Shown here: one piece after another, positions 26,064 through 35,075 of the stretch
Layout of the letters: each line of letters opens with the position of its first letter
Position numbering within the stretch: position 1 is the first letter of the stretch
Source of the DNA: Acidobacteriota bacterium
GTDB lineage: Bacteria; Acidobacteriota; Terriglobia; Acidiferrales; UBA7541
Reading direction: 5' to 3'
Assembly: GCA_016201285.1 (NCBI GenBank)
Contig: JACQDE010000083.1
Span: 1-58,370, forward strand
DNA: 58,370 nucleotides
Made by a program: the position numbers and the translations under genes
The notes under the pieces: model-generated
What the model saw: the letters and a program-made list of their open reading frames with translations, nothing else
Database searches by the model: none
Told to the model about the DNA's origin: nothing

Positions 26064-29000
26064 CTACGGTTCCTTCCGCGAGTCGTCATCCGCGTCCTGC
26101 GACGCGCCGGTCGGGTCGTAGCCGGCGGAAATCGCCGGGATGTTTTCCTTCTTCATCCAGTCATTCAGCGCCGCGACGTCTTTCGCCAGAATCTCCTTCC
26201 ATGCGGCGAGATGCTTGTCGGCCTGCGTCTTCATCACCGAGTAAAACTCGAAGGACTGCTGCGTCGGCGGCATATCGGCGCTGTCCACCACGTTATCGAG
26301 CCAAGCGATCTTGCTGTTGAGTTTTGTCGGGTAGTTGCACATGTCCTGCGAGGACCTGGCGCGGACCTCGATGAGCTCGGCCTCGACCGGCGCCATCTTT
26401 TTCTCGATGGCATCAATCATGTCCAGCGCCGGTTTGTTCTTCGCGTCGCGAGCGAGCCGCTTGCGAATGGCGGCGAGCTGCGCGCGGACGCTGCGCATCT
26501 CGAGCACGCCCGAGTGCGCCGAGCCGAGCAGGTCGCGGACCTGGATCATCAGGTTGAACTGCCTCTGCAACTCCGCCAGGGAAGTTTTCACGCGCGGGTC
26601 GAGCTTGACCTCGAAGGCCGCGGTGTAACTCTTGCCGGCAACGTTGAGCCGCACCGTGTATTTTCCCGGCAGCGCTATCGGCCCGTGCGGCGGGCCCATG
26701 TCGTAGATCGCGCTGGGCACGAGGTCGGGCATTTCGTAGTAGAAGTTCCAGACGAAGCGGTTCAAGCCCGCAGCGGCCGGCAACACGTTGGGCTTGGTGT
26801 CGTCCGCGGGGCGCTCCGGCAGCGGTTTGCCCTCCACCACTTTTTCCTTGTTGCTGTACTTCCGAATCACCTTGCTCTGTGCGTCGAGGATTTCCAGCGT
26901 GATCTCGTCCTTCTGCTCGGCCTTCAGGTAGTAGTAGAAGACCGCGCCCGCGGGCGGGTTATCACCTTGGAAGGTGCTGCGGCTGTAGCCGCCGCCGGTG
27001 CGGGCGCGAGTCGCCGGCGCCGGAGTGAAGAGATGCGCGTCGGACTTGGCGACATCGTCGCGCATTTGGCGGAGCGGCGAGAGGTCGTCGAGGATCCAGA
27101 ACGCGCGGCCATGCGTGGCCACGCACAGGTCGTCGTCCTTCACCATCAGGTCGTGGACCGGCGTGGTCGGCAGGTTGAGTTGCAACGCCTGCCAGTTCGC
27201 GCCGTCGTCGAACGAGGCGTAGATGCCCGTCTCCGTGCCGGCGTAGAGCAGGCCCTTGCGCTTGGGATCTTCTCGCACGACGCGCACGAACGAGCTGTCG
27301 GGGATGCCGGTGGTGATTTTCATCCACGTCTTGCCGAAGTCCGCAGTCTTGTAGATGTACGGCTTCAGGTCATCGAACTTGTGGCGGTCCACAGCGATGT
27401 AGGCGACGGCGGCATCGTGCGGCGAGGCGTCAATCTGGCTCACCATGCCTTCGTACATCTTCGGTGAGACGTTGCTCCACGTCTTCCCGCCGTCGCGCGT
27501 GATGTGCACTAGCCCGTCGTCCGCGCCCGCCCAGAGCAGATCCTTCTGGATCGGCGACTCCGCAAAACTGAACACGACGTTGTACGTCTCGATGCTGATG
27601 TTCTCGCCGGTGATCGGCCCGCCCGAGCGGCCTTGCTTCGACTTATCGTTGCGCGTCAGGTCCGGGCTGATCTCCTCCCAGCTCATGCCCTCGGTCGTCG
27701 AGCGGAAGACGTGGTTGCCGGTGTAATAGACCACCTTCGGGTCGTGCTTCGAGACATGAATCGGCTGCGTCCAGTTGAAGCGGTACTTCAGCGGCGCGGC
27801 TTCCCAGCCGTCGAGGTTGTCGGGCCACACGGAGACGTTCTGCACCTGTTTGGTGCGCTCGTCGTAGCGCGTCAGGATGCCGAAATATTCGCCGGCATAG
27901 ACGATGTTCGGGTCGGCGGGATTGGGCGCCACATAGCCCGCTTCCCCGCCGCCGACGGGATCCCACTCGGCGCGGCCGATGCCGTTCTTGTCGCTGCGGC
28001 TGCGGATGCGCACGTTGGAGTTGTCCTGCTGCGAGCCGTAGAGGTTGTAGGGATACTGGTTGTCCACGGCGACGTGATAGAACTGCGCCGTCGGCTGGTT
28101 GTCCTGCCGGCTCCAGGTGACGCCGCCGTCCACGGAAATCGTCGCGCCGCCGTCATTCGAGTTGATCATCCGCTTCGGGTTGTTGGGATCAATCCACAGG
28201 CTGTGATGGTCGCCGTGGGGGATGCCGCCCACCGGCGAGAAATTCTTCCCACCATCGGTCGAGCGATACAGCGAAGTGTTCAGCACATAGACGGTGTCCG
28301 TATTCTTCGGGTCGGCGGTCACGTGCGTGTAGTACCACGGGCGGTGGCGCAGGCGGTGATCGTCGGTGGTGTGCACCCAATGTTCGCCGCCATCGTCGGA
28401 GCGATAAACGCCACCCAATTCCTCGAGCGCTTCAAGGATGACGTACACGCGGTTCGCGTCGCCGCCACTCACGCTCACACCGATCTTGCCGAGCGTTGTT
28501 TCCGGCCAGCCGTTGCCCTTGATCGGCTTCCAGTTGCTGCCGCCATCGCTGGACTTGTAGAGCCCGCTGCCGGCGCCGCCGCTCGTCATGCTCCACGGCG
28601 TGCGGCCGGCTTCCCACAGCGCCGCGAAGAGGATGCTCGGGTTGCCGGGGACGAACGTGATGTCCACCGCGCCGGTTTTTTCGTCCTTGTAGAGCACTTT
28701 CTCCCACGTCTTGCCGCCGTCCATCGTGCGAAAGACGCCGCGCTCGGCGTTATTCCCGTACACGTGGCCCAGCGCCGCGACGTACACGATGTCCGCGTTT
28801 TTCGGGTGGATGATGATCTTGCTGATGGTGCGCGTCTCCTTCAACCCGGCGTGCGTCCACGTCTTGCCGCCGTCGGTGGATTTGTACACGCCGTCGCCGT
28901 GGGAGATGTTGCCGCGGATGCACGCTTCGCCCGTGCCGGCATAGATGACATTCGGATTGGAGTCGGCCACGGCGATGGCGCCGACGGACGATACCGGCTG

Positions 29001-29288
29001 CTTATCGAACAGCGGCGTCCACGTCATGCCACCGTTGGCGGTCTTCCATGCGCCGCTGCCGGTGCCGCCGAAATAATAGGTGTTCGGATCGCCGGGCACG
29101 CCCGCCGAGCTGAGCGAGCGCCCGCCGCGGTACGGACCGACCAGGCGGTACTTCATGCCCTTGTATAAGTCCGGGTTGAGCTGTTGCGCGTCGAGGGGCG
29201 CGATGGCGAGCAGCGCCGTGCAGAAAACGACAATCAGGCTCACACCCCTCGGCAGGTGCGGCGTCGAAAAGCCGGTGCGGATTTTCAC
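26064..29288 (-). CDS. Exported BNR/VPS10-type beta-propeller protein
   Basis: A 1074-residue protein with a signal peptide (VSLIVVFCTALLAIAPLDAQ). Residues about 45-720 carry many Asp-box/BNR-like repeats (STDGGKTWTH, TMDGGKTWEK, SSDGGSNWKP, TADFGKTWMK), typical of sialidase-like or VPS10/sortilin propellers. A C-terminal part (about 760-1050) has Ig-like strands (LPGKYTVRLNVAGKSYTAAFEV) and a helical bundle. This architecture is common in Acidobacteriota and Bacteroidota and usually annotated as a glycosyl hydrolase, but no catalytic residues are evident. It probably acts at or outside the outer membrane. The GTG start is fixed by AGGAGG six bases upstream. Confidence 0.85.
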   Translation of the reverse strand: MKIRTGFSTPHLPRGVSLIVVFCTALLAIAPLDAQQLNPDLYKGMKYRLVGPYRGGRSLSSAGVPGDPNTYYFGGTGSGAWKTANGGMTWTPLFDKQPVSSVGAIAVADSNPNVIYAGTGEACIRGNISHGDGVYKSTDGGKTWTHAGLKETRTISKIIIHPKNADIVYVAALGHVYGNNAERGVFRTMDGGKTWEKVLYKDEKTGAVDITFVPGNPSILFAALWEAGRTPWSMTSGGAGSGLYKSSDGGSNWKPIKGNGWPETTLGKIGVSVSGGDANRVYVILEALEELGGVYRSDDGGEHWVHTTDDHRLRHRPWYYTHVTADPKNTDTVYVLNTSLYRSTDGGKNFSPVGGIPHGDHHSLWIDPNNPKRMINSNDGGATISVDGGVTWSRQDNQPTAQFYHVAVDNQYPYNLYGSQQDNSNVRIRSRSDKNGIGRAEWDPVGGGEAGYVAPNPADPNIVYAGEYFGILTRYDERTKQVQNVSVWPDNLDGWEAAPLKYRFNWTQPIHVSKHDPKVVYYTGNHVFRSTTEGMSWEEISPDLTRNDKSKQGRSGGPITGENISIETYNVVFSFAESPIQKDLLWAGADDGLVHITRDGGKTWSNVSPKMYEGMVSQIDASPHDAAVAYIAVDRHKFDDLKPYIYKTADFGKTWMKITTGIPDSSFVRVVREDPKRKGLLYAGTETGIYASFDDGANWQALQLNLPTTPVHDLMVKDDDLCVATHGRAFWILDDLSPLRQMRDDVAKSDAHLFTPAPATRARTGGGYSRSTFQGDNPPAGAVFYYYLKAEQKDEITLEILDAQSKVIRKYSNKEKVVEGKPLPERPADDTKPNVLPAAAGLNRFVWNFYYEMPDLVPSAIYDMGPPHGPIALPGKYTVRLNVAGKSYTAAFEVKLDPRVKTSLAELQRQFNLMIQVRDLLGSAHSGVLEMRSVRAQLAAIRKRLARDAKNKPALDMIDAIEKKMAPVEAELIEVRARSSQDMCNYPTKLNSKIAWLDNVVDSADMPPTQQSFEFYSVMKTQADKHLAAWKEILAKDVAALNDWMKKENIPAISAGYDPTGASQDADDDSRKEP

Positions 29289-29354
29289 GGTGGACCTCCT
29301 GTTGAATCGCAGGCGCGTATCCTACTTTTCAGCGCGGGGAAGGGAAAGAGTTTT

Positions 29355-29488
29355 CTTGTAGCTCACGTCCCGTCCCGACAAGCCGGAACGGACGGGGCCT
29401 GAGCTACAAGCATGTTCCCTGCCTCTTCAGAGGCGGGGACTTCCGTTTTGCGCGCACACCCCCGCGTCTGAAGACACGGGCTACAAAC
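29355..29488. repeat. Tandem palindromic elements
   Basis: CTTGTAGCTCA (29355-29365) and TGAGCTACAAG (29400-29410) are perfect 11-bp inverted ends of a first element. A second one follows (CCCTGCCTCTTCAGAGGCGGGG and a CGCGTCTGAAGACACGGGCTACA segment). The block fills the gap between the nickel transporter stop and the BNR gene start. Confidence 0.72.
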
Positions 29489-29494
29489 CGAAGG

Positions 29495-30223
29495 TCAAAA
29501 CGGCCACGCCTGTGGCAACAATGCGCGCCAGGCGAGCACGAGGCCGAGCGCTCCGCTGCTCGTGCCGGCCACCAGGCGCATCCCGTTGAGCCACTTCAAG
29601 CGGTTCGCCTGCCGGGCCAGGGGCAACGCCAGCGCTCCTCCCAGCAACATTCCAAACGCCGCCATGCCCGCCAGCGCACCCAGCCCAAACACAACCAGAT
29701 AAAGAATGCCCAGCGTCCGCGTGGGGATTGACGTCAGCACCAGCAGCGCCAGGCCGGCCGTGCCGGCAAGTCCGTGCGCCATGCCGAGCAGCAGCGGCGC
29801 GCGGTTGTGGGAAAGTTGGGGCGAGTGGCTGTTGTGTTCGTGGTTTGGCTGGCTGGCGGCGTGAAAATGCAGATGCGCGTGCGCGCGTTCGCCGTGCTGG
29901 TGCTGGTGAAAATGGTAGCGGCCGGTGAGGCATTTGAAAATCGTGCTGACACCCAGGCCGATCAGCACCAGCGCGACGATCAGCTCCAGCGCCCATTCCA
30001 CCCGCGGCGGAATCCGCAGGCGCAGCAGCACCAGCACGCTGCCGGCGACAAACACCGTCAGCAGGTGCCCCGCACCCCAGAACGCGCCAATCTTCGCGCC
30101 GCGCCGCGCGCCGCCCGATTCACTCACCAGCGTGCTGACGGCGACGATGTGGTCCGCGTCGGTGGCGTGGCGCAGCCCGAGCACGAAGCCGAGAGCGAGG
30201 GTGATGGTGGCGGAGGTGTCCAT
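29495..30223 (-). CDS. Nickel/cobalt transporter, NicO/NiCoT-like
   Basis: A 242-residue inner-membrane protein with about six helices. The first helix carries GLRHATDADHIVAV, matching the HX4DH metal-selection motif of nickel/cobalt permeases. A loop around residues 100-130 is strikingly His-rich (HFHQHQHGERAHAHLHFH and HEHNSHSP), probably a metal-binding buffer. The second half has GMAHGLAGTAGLALL. It probably transports Ni2+ or Co2+, but no urease, hydrogenase or cobalamin gene is nearby. ATG at 30223 was chosen because conservation starts there; the longer open frame overlaps the preceding gene. Confidence 0.8.
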   Translation of the reverse strand: MDTSATITLALGFVLGLRHATDADHIVAVSTLVSESGGARRGAKIGAFWGAGHLLTVFVAGSVLVLLRLRIPPRVEWALELIVALVLIGLGVSTIFKCLTGRYHFHQHQHGERAHAHLHFHAASQPNHEHNSHSPQLSHNRAPLLLGMAHGLAGTAGLALLVLTSIPTRTLGILYLVVFGLGALAGMAAFGMLLGGALALPLARQANRLKWLNGMRLVAGTSSGALGLVLAWRALLPQAWPF

Positions 30224-30270
30224 GCGGAAGACGAGATGGCCCCAGTATAGCGGAAAGAGCGGACGGCGCG

Positions 30271-33200
30271 TCAGCTCTCCGGGGAGAGTTTCACGGCCGT
30301 CTCGCGGACGCGGCGCAAATCTAGCTTGCCAGAGCCAAGGTAGGGAAGTTTTTCCACGCGGAAAAACTGGTTGGCGCGGGGCACCCAGAGGTTGGGCAGG
30401 TCGGACTGCGCGAGTTTTTCCTGGCACCCCTTCAATTTTTCTTCCGGCAGCGTGTGCAACACCACCAGCCGCTCGCCCTTCTTGCCGTCGGGCACGCCGG
30501 TGACGACAAACGTCTGTTCGGTCGCGCCGGCCAGCTCGTGCAGTTTTTCTTCGACTTTCAAGTGCGGCACCATTTCGCCGCCGATCTTGCTGAAGCGCGA
30601 GAGCCGGTCGGTGATGGTGAGGAAGCCGTCCTCGTCCATGGAGGCGATGTCGCCGGTGGCGTACCAGCCGTCACGTAACGCGTCCGCAGTCTTGTCCGGG
30701 TGGTTCAAGTAGCCCTGCATCACGTTGGGCCCGCGGACGAGCATCAGCCCCGGCGTGCCCAGCGGCAGCGGCTGCATGGTATCGGGGTCCACGATGCGCA
30801 CGCTCACGCCGGGGAGCGGATGGCCGATCCTTCCGCGCTTGGCGCCCACCTGGCGAAAACCCGGCGCGCGGAAATCACGCGTATTGACGGCGACCACCGG
30901 GGCGCATTCCGTGCAGCCGTAGCCCTCGAGCGGCCGCACGCCGAAGCGCTCCTCGAACGCTTCTGCCGTGCGCGGCGAAAGCTTTTCCGCGCCGACAATC
31001 ACGTATTCCAGGCTGCCAAAGTCCTCCGGCGGGACGCGCCGAATGTACGCCTGGAGAAACGTCGGCGTAGCCAGTAAATAATTCGCTTCGTATTCGCGCA
31101 CCAGCGTGCCGATGGCCTGGGCGTCGAGCGGGTTCGGGTAGTACACCACGCTGGCGCCCAGCGACGCCGGCAGCCAGAGGGTCACCGTAAAGCCGAACGA
31201 GTGGAAAAAGGGCAGGATGCCGAAGACACGGTCGGTGTGGCGGAAGCCGAGCGCCTGCGTCACCTGGTCCACGTTGGCCATGACGTTGTAGTGGCTGAGC
31301 ATCACGCCTTTGGGCTCGCCGGTGCTGCCGCTCGAGAAAATCACCGTGGCCAGATCGTCCAGGGCCACTTTCTTTTCGCGCCCGAGCGTTTTTTCGAGCA
31401 TGCCGGCGGGGAAGGTCCAGCTCATCGCCAGAGCGGCCAGTTTTTCGCTCGCGTGCGGCTTGTCGGCCAATTCCTCAAGCAGGATGGTCCGGCCGGGTAC
31501 TTGCAGCTTGACGCGTTCGAGAAACGCCTTCGAAGTGACGACGGTTTCCAGCCCGCACTGCCGCGCGCAGGCGGCAATCACCTCGTCGGAGGCCGTGTAG
31601 TTCAGGTTGACCGGCACCTTGCCGGAAAGCAGCGCTGCAAAGTTCACCAGCGCTCCGGCCACCGACGGTGGCAACAGGATGCCGACCATTTTTTGCCCGC
31701 GCCATTCTTGTTTCAGTCTCCGCGCCAGAAAGATCGTCTTCGTCAATGCCGAGGCGAAACGCAGCTTGGGCACGCGCGGGTCAGCCATGGCGAAGCGGAA
31801 AGGATGCCAGCGAGCGTTGCGCAGCCAGGCGCGGTGCAGCGTGCGCAGCCGCTGCCGCTTGTGCCGGAACGCCTCACTGGCGAGTTCCTGGACGGCCTGA
31901 CGCACGTCCATCGCCGTGGCGGTGGGCGGCATCGGCTGGCCGAAGCTGACCGTGGTGGGGTAGGGCAGCGCGCGCGGGATCTTCCAGAGGAAGCGCCGGC
32001 TTTCGAAGCTGAAGATGCTGCCCCAGACGCCGTCGAGGTGCACGGGAACGATCGGCGCGTCCACGTCCTTCATGATGCGCTCAAAGCCGCGGCGGAAGGG
32101 GAGCATCTGGCCGATGCGGGTGATCTGGCCTTCGGCAAAGATGCACACCACTTCCCCGTTCTGGATGGCCTCGCTCGCCTCACGCAGCGACTTGATCATT
32201 TCCCGCGGGCGGAGCAGTGAAGAAATAGGAATGGCGCGCATGAGCTTCGCGAAGGGCCAGACAGCCGGGTGGTCGTAGATGCCCTTGAACATCATGAAGC
32301 GGATGAAGCGATCGGTGGAGGCGGTGAGCAGCGCCGCGTCCACGAAGGAGAGGTGGTTCGAGACGAACAACGCGCCGCCCTTTTCGGGGATGTTGTCGCG
32401 GCCCTCGACGCGGATGCGGTACACCGATTTGGTCATGAACAGCAGCACCAGCCGCACCAGCGATTCCGGCAGCAGCCACAGCACGTAGGCGGTGGCACAG
32501 AGCGTAAGCAACGCGCTGAACAGGAAGATGTGAATCGGTGAGAGACGCAACAGGTTCTTCAGCACAAAAAAGACGCCGGAGGCCAGAAAGATTCCGACGA
32601 AGGACATCAGGTTGGAAGCGGCAATCACGCCGCCTTTGCGGTCCGGGGACGGGCGATGCTGGATCAACGCGTTGACGGGCACGGCAAAGAACCCGGCGAA
32701 AAAGCCGAGGACGCCCAGGTTCGCGGCCGCCATGCGCAGGCCAAATCCCTGTGTTCCCAGTACGGTGCACACCGCGCTGATGCCCAACGCGCCCAGCGGG
32801 ATCAGGCCGTGCTCGATTTTGTTGGCGGAAAGATAGCCGGCTACGAAGCTGCCCAGTCCGATCCCGATGGCTACCGCGGCCTGCAAGTAACTGGTCTCCT
32901 GGGATCCCTTGCCCAGCACATCTTTTCCGTACACGAAGATGTTGAGGACCAGGAGCGCCCCGAGGAACCAGAAGTACGTGTTGCCCAGGATGGCAAGCCA
33001 CAGCACGCGGTCCTGCCGCGCTTCCCGCATCTTCTCGAAGAAGTCGGCGACGAAATTAACGCGCAGCTTCTTGCCCGGGTCGGCTGCGGGCACCCGCGCG
33101 ATGCCCAGGCTGGTCATCCATCCCAAAACGGCGAGAGCAATCAGAATGCCCCCCGACCAGACCTGGCGACCCGCGAATGCCTCGGCCATCAGTCCGGCCG

Positions 33201-33702
33201 CCACGGTGCCTGCGATAATGGCGACAAACGTAGTGAGCTCGAGCACGCCGTTGCCCCAGGAGAGCCGCTTTTGCGGCAGCAACTCCGGCAGCAGGCCGTA
33301 TTTCGAGGGGCCGAATAGCGCGCTGTGCACGCCCATCAGGAACACGGCCGCGATCCCCACGCCCAGGTGGCCGAACGCCAGCCCCACCAGCGCGACCAGC
33401 ATCACGCCGATTTCAAATACCTTGACGGCGATGGTGACGGAACGCTTGCTGAACCGGTCGGCCAGGTAGCCGCCGGTCATGGAGAACAGAATGAACGTAA
33501 CGGAAAAGATCGCGGCCACCGCGGCCACGAGGAAGTCGCGTTTCGCCTGCGGCAAAGCGGAGCCCAGGACGAGAAAACTGATCAGGGTTTTCAGCGTATT
33601 GTCGCTGAAGGCGACCTGGAACTGGGTAACAATCAGGCTCCAGAAGCCGCGCCCGTCCGGCGCGTGCATCGCAGGGGGTGTCGTGGGTTCGTTCTCGCCC
33701 AT
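30271..33702 (-). CDS. Lysophospholipid transporter/acyltransferase/acyl-ACP synthetase fusion (LplT-Aas type)
   Basis: A 1143-residue three-part protein. Residues 1 to about 420 are an MFS permease like LplT (lysophospholipid flippase). Residues about 430-620 form a PlsC-type acyltransferase with NHLSFVDA (the HX4D motif) and FAEGQIT. Residues about 640-1130 are an AMP-binding acyl-ACP/acyl-CoA synthetase with FSSGSTGEPKGVMLS, GYGCTECAP and the ATGDIA motif. In E. coli, LplT and the two-domain Aas import and re-acylate lyso-phosphatidylethanolamine; here all three steps are on one chain in the inner membrane. The gene stands alone. No strong Shine-Dalgarno precedes the ATG. Confidence 0.9.
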   Translation of the reverse strand: MGENEPTTPPAMHAPDGRGFWSLIVTQFQVAFSDNTLKTLISFLVLGSALPQAKRDFLVAAVAAIFSVTFILFSMTGGYLADRFSKRSVTIAVKVFEIGVMLVALVGLAFGHLGVGIAAVFLMGVHSALFGPSKYGLLPELLPQKRLSWGNGVLELTTFVAIIAGTVAAGLMAEAFAGRQVWSGGILIALAVLGWMTSLGIARVPAADPGKKLRVNFVADFFEKMREARQDRVLWLAILGNTYFWFLGALLVLNIFVYGKDVLGKGSQETSYLQAAVAIGIGLGSFVAGYLSANKIEHGLIPLGALGISAVCTVLGTQGFGLRMAAANLGVLGFFAGFFAVPVNALIQHRPSPDRKGGVIAASNLMSFVGIFLASGVFFVLKNLLRLSPIHIFLFSALLTLCATAYVLWLLPESLVRLVLLFMTKSVYRIRVEGRDNIPEKGGALFVSNHLSFVDAALLTASTDRFIRFMMFKGIYDHPAVWPFAKLMRAIPISSLLRPREMIKSLREASEAIQNGEVVCIFAEGQITRIGQMLPFRRGFERIMKDVDAPIVPVHLDGVWGSIFSFESRRFLWKIPRALPYPTTVSFGQPMPPTATAMDVRQAVQELASEAFRHKRQRLRTLHRAWLRNARWHPFRFAMADPRVPKLRFASALTKTIFLARRLKQEWRGQKMVGILLPPSVAGALVNFAALLSGKVPVNLNYTASDEVIAACARQCGLETVVTSKAFLERVKLQVPGRTILLEELADKPHASEKLAALAMSWTFPAGMLEKTLGREKKVALDDLATVIFSSGSTGEPKGVMLSHYNVMANVDQVTQALGFRHTDRVFGILPFFHSFGFTVTLWLPASLGASVVYYPNPLDAQAIGTLVREYEANYLLATPTFLQAYIRRVPPEDFGSLEYVIVGAEKLSPRTAEAFEERFGVRPLEGYGCTECAPVVAVNTRDFRAPGFRQVGAKRGRIGHPLPGVSVRIVDPDTMQPLPLGTPGLMLVRGPNVMQGYLNHPDKTADALRDGWYATGDIASMDEDGFLTITDRLSRFSKIGGEMVPHLKVEEKLHELAGATEQTFVVTGVPDGKKGERLVVLHTLPEEKLKGCQEKLAQSDLPNLWVPRANQFFRVEKLPYLGSGKLDLRRVRETAVKLSPES

Positions 33703-33892
33703 AAGCGTCGGCGCGAATCCCGGAGAACTCGCGTCCCGATTCCGAATGCGCGGATTCTAGCCCTGCCCCGGCGGCGTGGCAAGGAAGACGTCCGCCCGGC
33801 GGCGCGACGGCGCAAGTGTCGAAGTTGATCAAGCGGCCCGATTACTTTTCAAACCGGCGCGCCAGGATGAATGGAATTCAGGGCAAAAGGAA

Positions 33893-33967
33893 TGGCTCCC
33901 CGGGCTAGATTCGAACTAGCAACCCTTCGGTTAACAGCCGAATGCTCTACCATTGAGCTACCGGGGA
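33893..33967 (-). tRNA. tRNA-Asn (anticodon GTT)
   Basis: The reverse complement has acceptor strands TCCCCGG and CCGGGGA, a G discriminator and an encoded CCA (33893-33895). The anticodon loop CTGTTAA gives GTT, and the T loop is AGTTCGAATCT. It is a standard class I tRNA in all respects. Confidence 0.95.
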
Positions 33968-34146
33968 GCGGAAGAAGCCAGCGGGAAAAACCGGCGGTGG
34001 CTCAAGCAAATCGAGTGTAAACGGTGAGCGCAGAACTGTCAACGCGCGAACGAAGGGTCGAACGCAGAATCAGACAGGAACGAGCGAAAACCGAAAGCTC
34101 AAAACTGAAAACTGCCCCCTGATCACTGACAACGGACTACTAAAAA

Positions 34147-34416
34147 CTACTGCAAGTGTTGTTTCTTGCCGTCGTGGCCGATGAGCGACTCGAAGATCGC
34201 CAGCACGTGCCGCCGGAACTCGACGATGCGGAAGAAGCGGCCGCGCTGCTCCGGCTCGCGCTCGGCTTCGCGGTGCCATTTCGCGAGGACGTCGGGCGGC
34301 ACCTCGATGTCGCGCCGCAGCTTCTCCGGCGAATGGCCGCGCAGGAACAGGCCGTAGAAGAAGGCCGCCTCGCGGTGCGGGAATTCCAGTTCGTGTTGGC
34401 TCTCGACCTCGTCCAT
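34147..34416 (-). CDS. Conserved-looking small protein of unknown function
   Basis: An 89-residue acidic/basic helical protein. It begins MDEVESQHELEFPHREAAFF, continues with a possible helix-turn-helix (SPEKLRRDIEVPPDVLAKW), and ends in a charged helix. No family is recognised with confidence. The SPEKLRRDI...VPPDVLAKW segment looks like the resolvase- or sigma-type HTH in which a short turn joins two helices, so DNA binding is possible. ATG at 34416 is preceded by AGGGA five bases away; the longer TTG start is less likely. It stands between tRNA-Asn and the eL13-like gene. Confidence 0.6.
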   Translation of the reverse strand: MDEVESQHELEFPHREAAFFYGLFLRGHSPEKLRRDIEVPPDVLAKWHREAEREPEQRGRFFRIVEFRRHVLAIFESLIGHDGKKQHLQ

Positions 34417-34496
34417 CAAAATCCCTATCGGCAAAAGCAGGCGGAAAGTGGAGTGTACAGGAATGGCTTACTGCGTCAAGAGGGTGCGACGGATGA

Positions 34497-34766
34497 TTAA
34501 CTGGCCCCGCGCGCGGCGCGCACGAAGTCGCGCAGCGCGGAGACGTTGGGCCCGTAGGCGCTCACGCGCCCGCAGTCCACAGGCAGGCCGAAGACCTGCG
34601 CCTGTTCCAGGCTGATGCCGGCGTCGTCCAGTTCTCGCAGGCTGAAGCCCTCGGTGGGCACAACGCGCCCGCGGCCCGAGAGATCCACCGGCCGCGGGGG
34701 ACGGTACCTATGCCACCGTCTGCCCGCAGTGCGGAAAAACTCCCGCCAATCACTGCGAATCCACAT
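34497..34766 (-). CDS. Small protein resembling ribosomal protein eL13 (L13e)
   Basis: An 89-residue basic protein. From residue 40 it reads GFSLRELDDAGI, then A56, G60, VD at 63-64 and N74 followed by L78. This is the same pattern as the core helices of eukaryotic/archaeal ribosomal protein eL13 (GFSLEEL..AGI...A...GI.VD.RR...N...L). The N-terminal 35 residues are Arg/Trp-rich and could bind RNA. The family is not part of standard bacterial ribosomes, so its role here is unknown. A strong GGGAGG five bases before ATG 34766 fixes the start; an upstream in-frame start gives only non-conserved sequence. Confidence 0.6.
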   Translation of the reverse strand: MWIRSDWREFFRTAGRRWHRYRPPRPVDLSGRGRVVPTEGFSLRELDDAGISLEQAQVFGLPVDCGRVSAYGPNVSALRDFVRAARGAS

Positions 34767-35011
34767 CGGCACCTCCCGCCAGCGCGGGGGACCTGAACGC
34801 TCGCATACATTCGATGCCGTCCCGAAGCCTCGGGATGGCCCGCCGCGACCCCCGGGGCAGGGCCGCGTGAACGGCACTCTAGCGCAGTTCTAGAACTAGT
34901 ACAACCCCGGCCGCGCGTGAAAGTCGCGCTTCCACCCGGCTGCGCAGACAAGCCACCGAGCGGCTGCTATACTGCGAGAATTGGATGCAACCGCTTGCGC
35001 CTGCGGTGCAG

Positions 35012-35045
35012 TCCAAGATGCCCGGCTCAAGCCGGGCGCTACATA
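35012..35045. repeat. Short palindrome upstream of thiI
   Basis: GATGCCCGGCTCAAGCCGGGCGCTACAT is a half-element of the TGTAGCGCCCGGCTT family, 30 bases before the thiI start. The stem is CCCGGCTcaAGCCGGG. Confidence 0.6.
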
Positions 35046-35075
35046 AGAGACGCAAATCCTCCGGGAAATGTTGCT

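Noticed and set aside
24621..29168. Several 400-500 codon frames antisense to the amidohydrolase and BNR genes
   Set aside because: Composition is Arg/Val/Ala/His-rich with no domain signature; the minus-strand genes have clear signal peptides and motifs.
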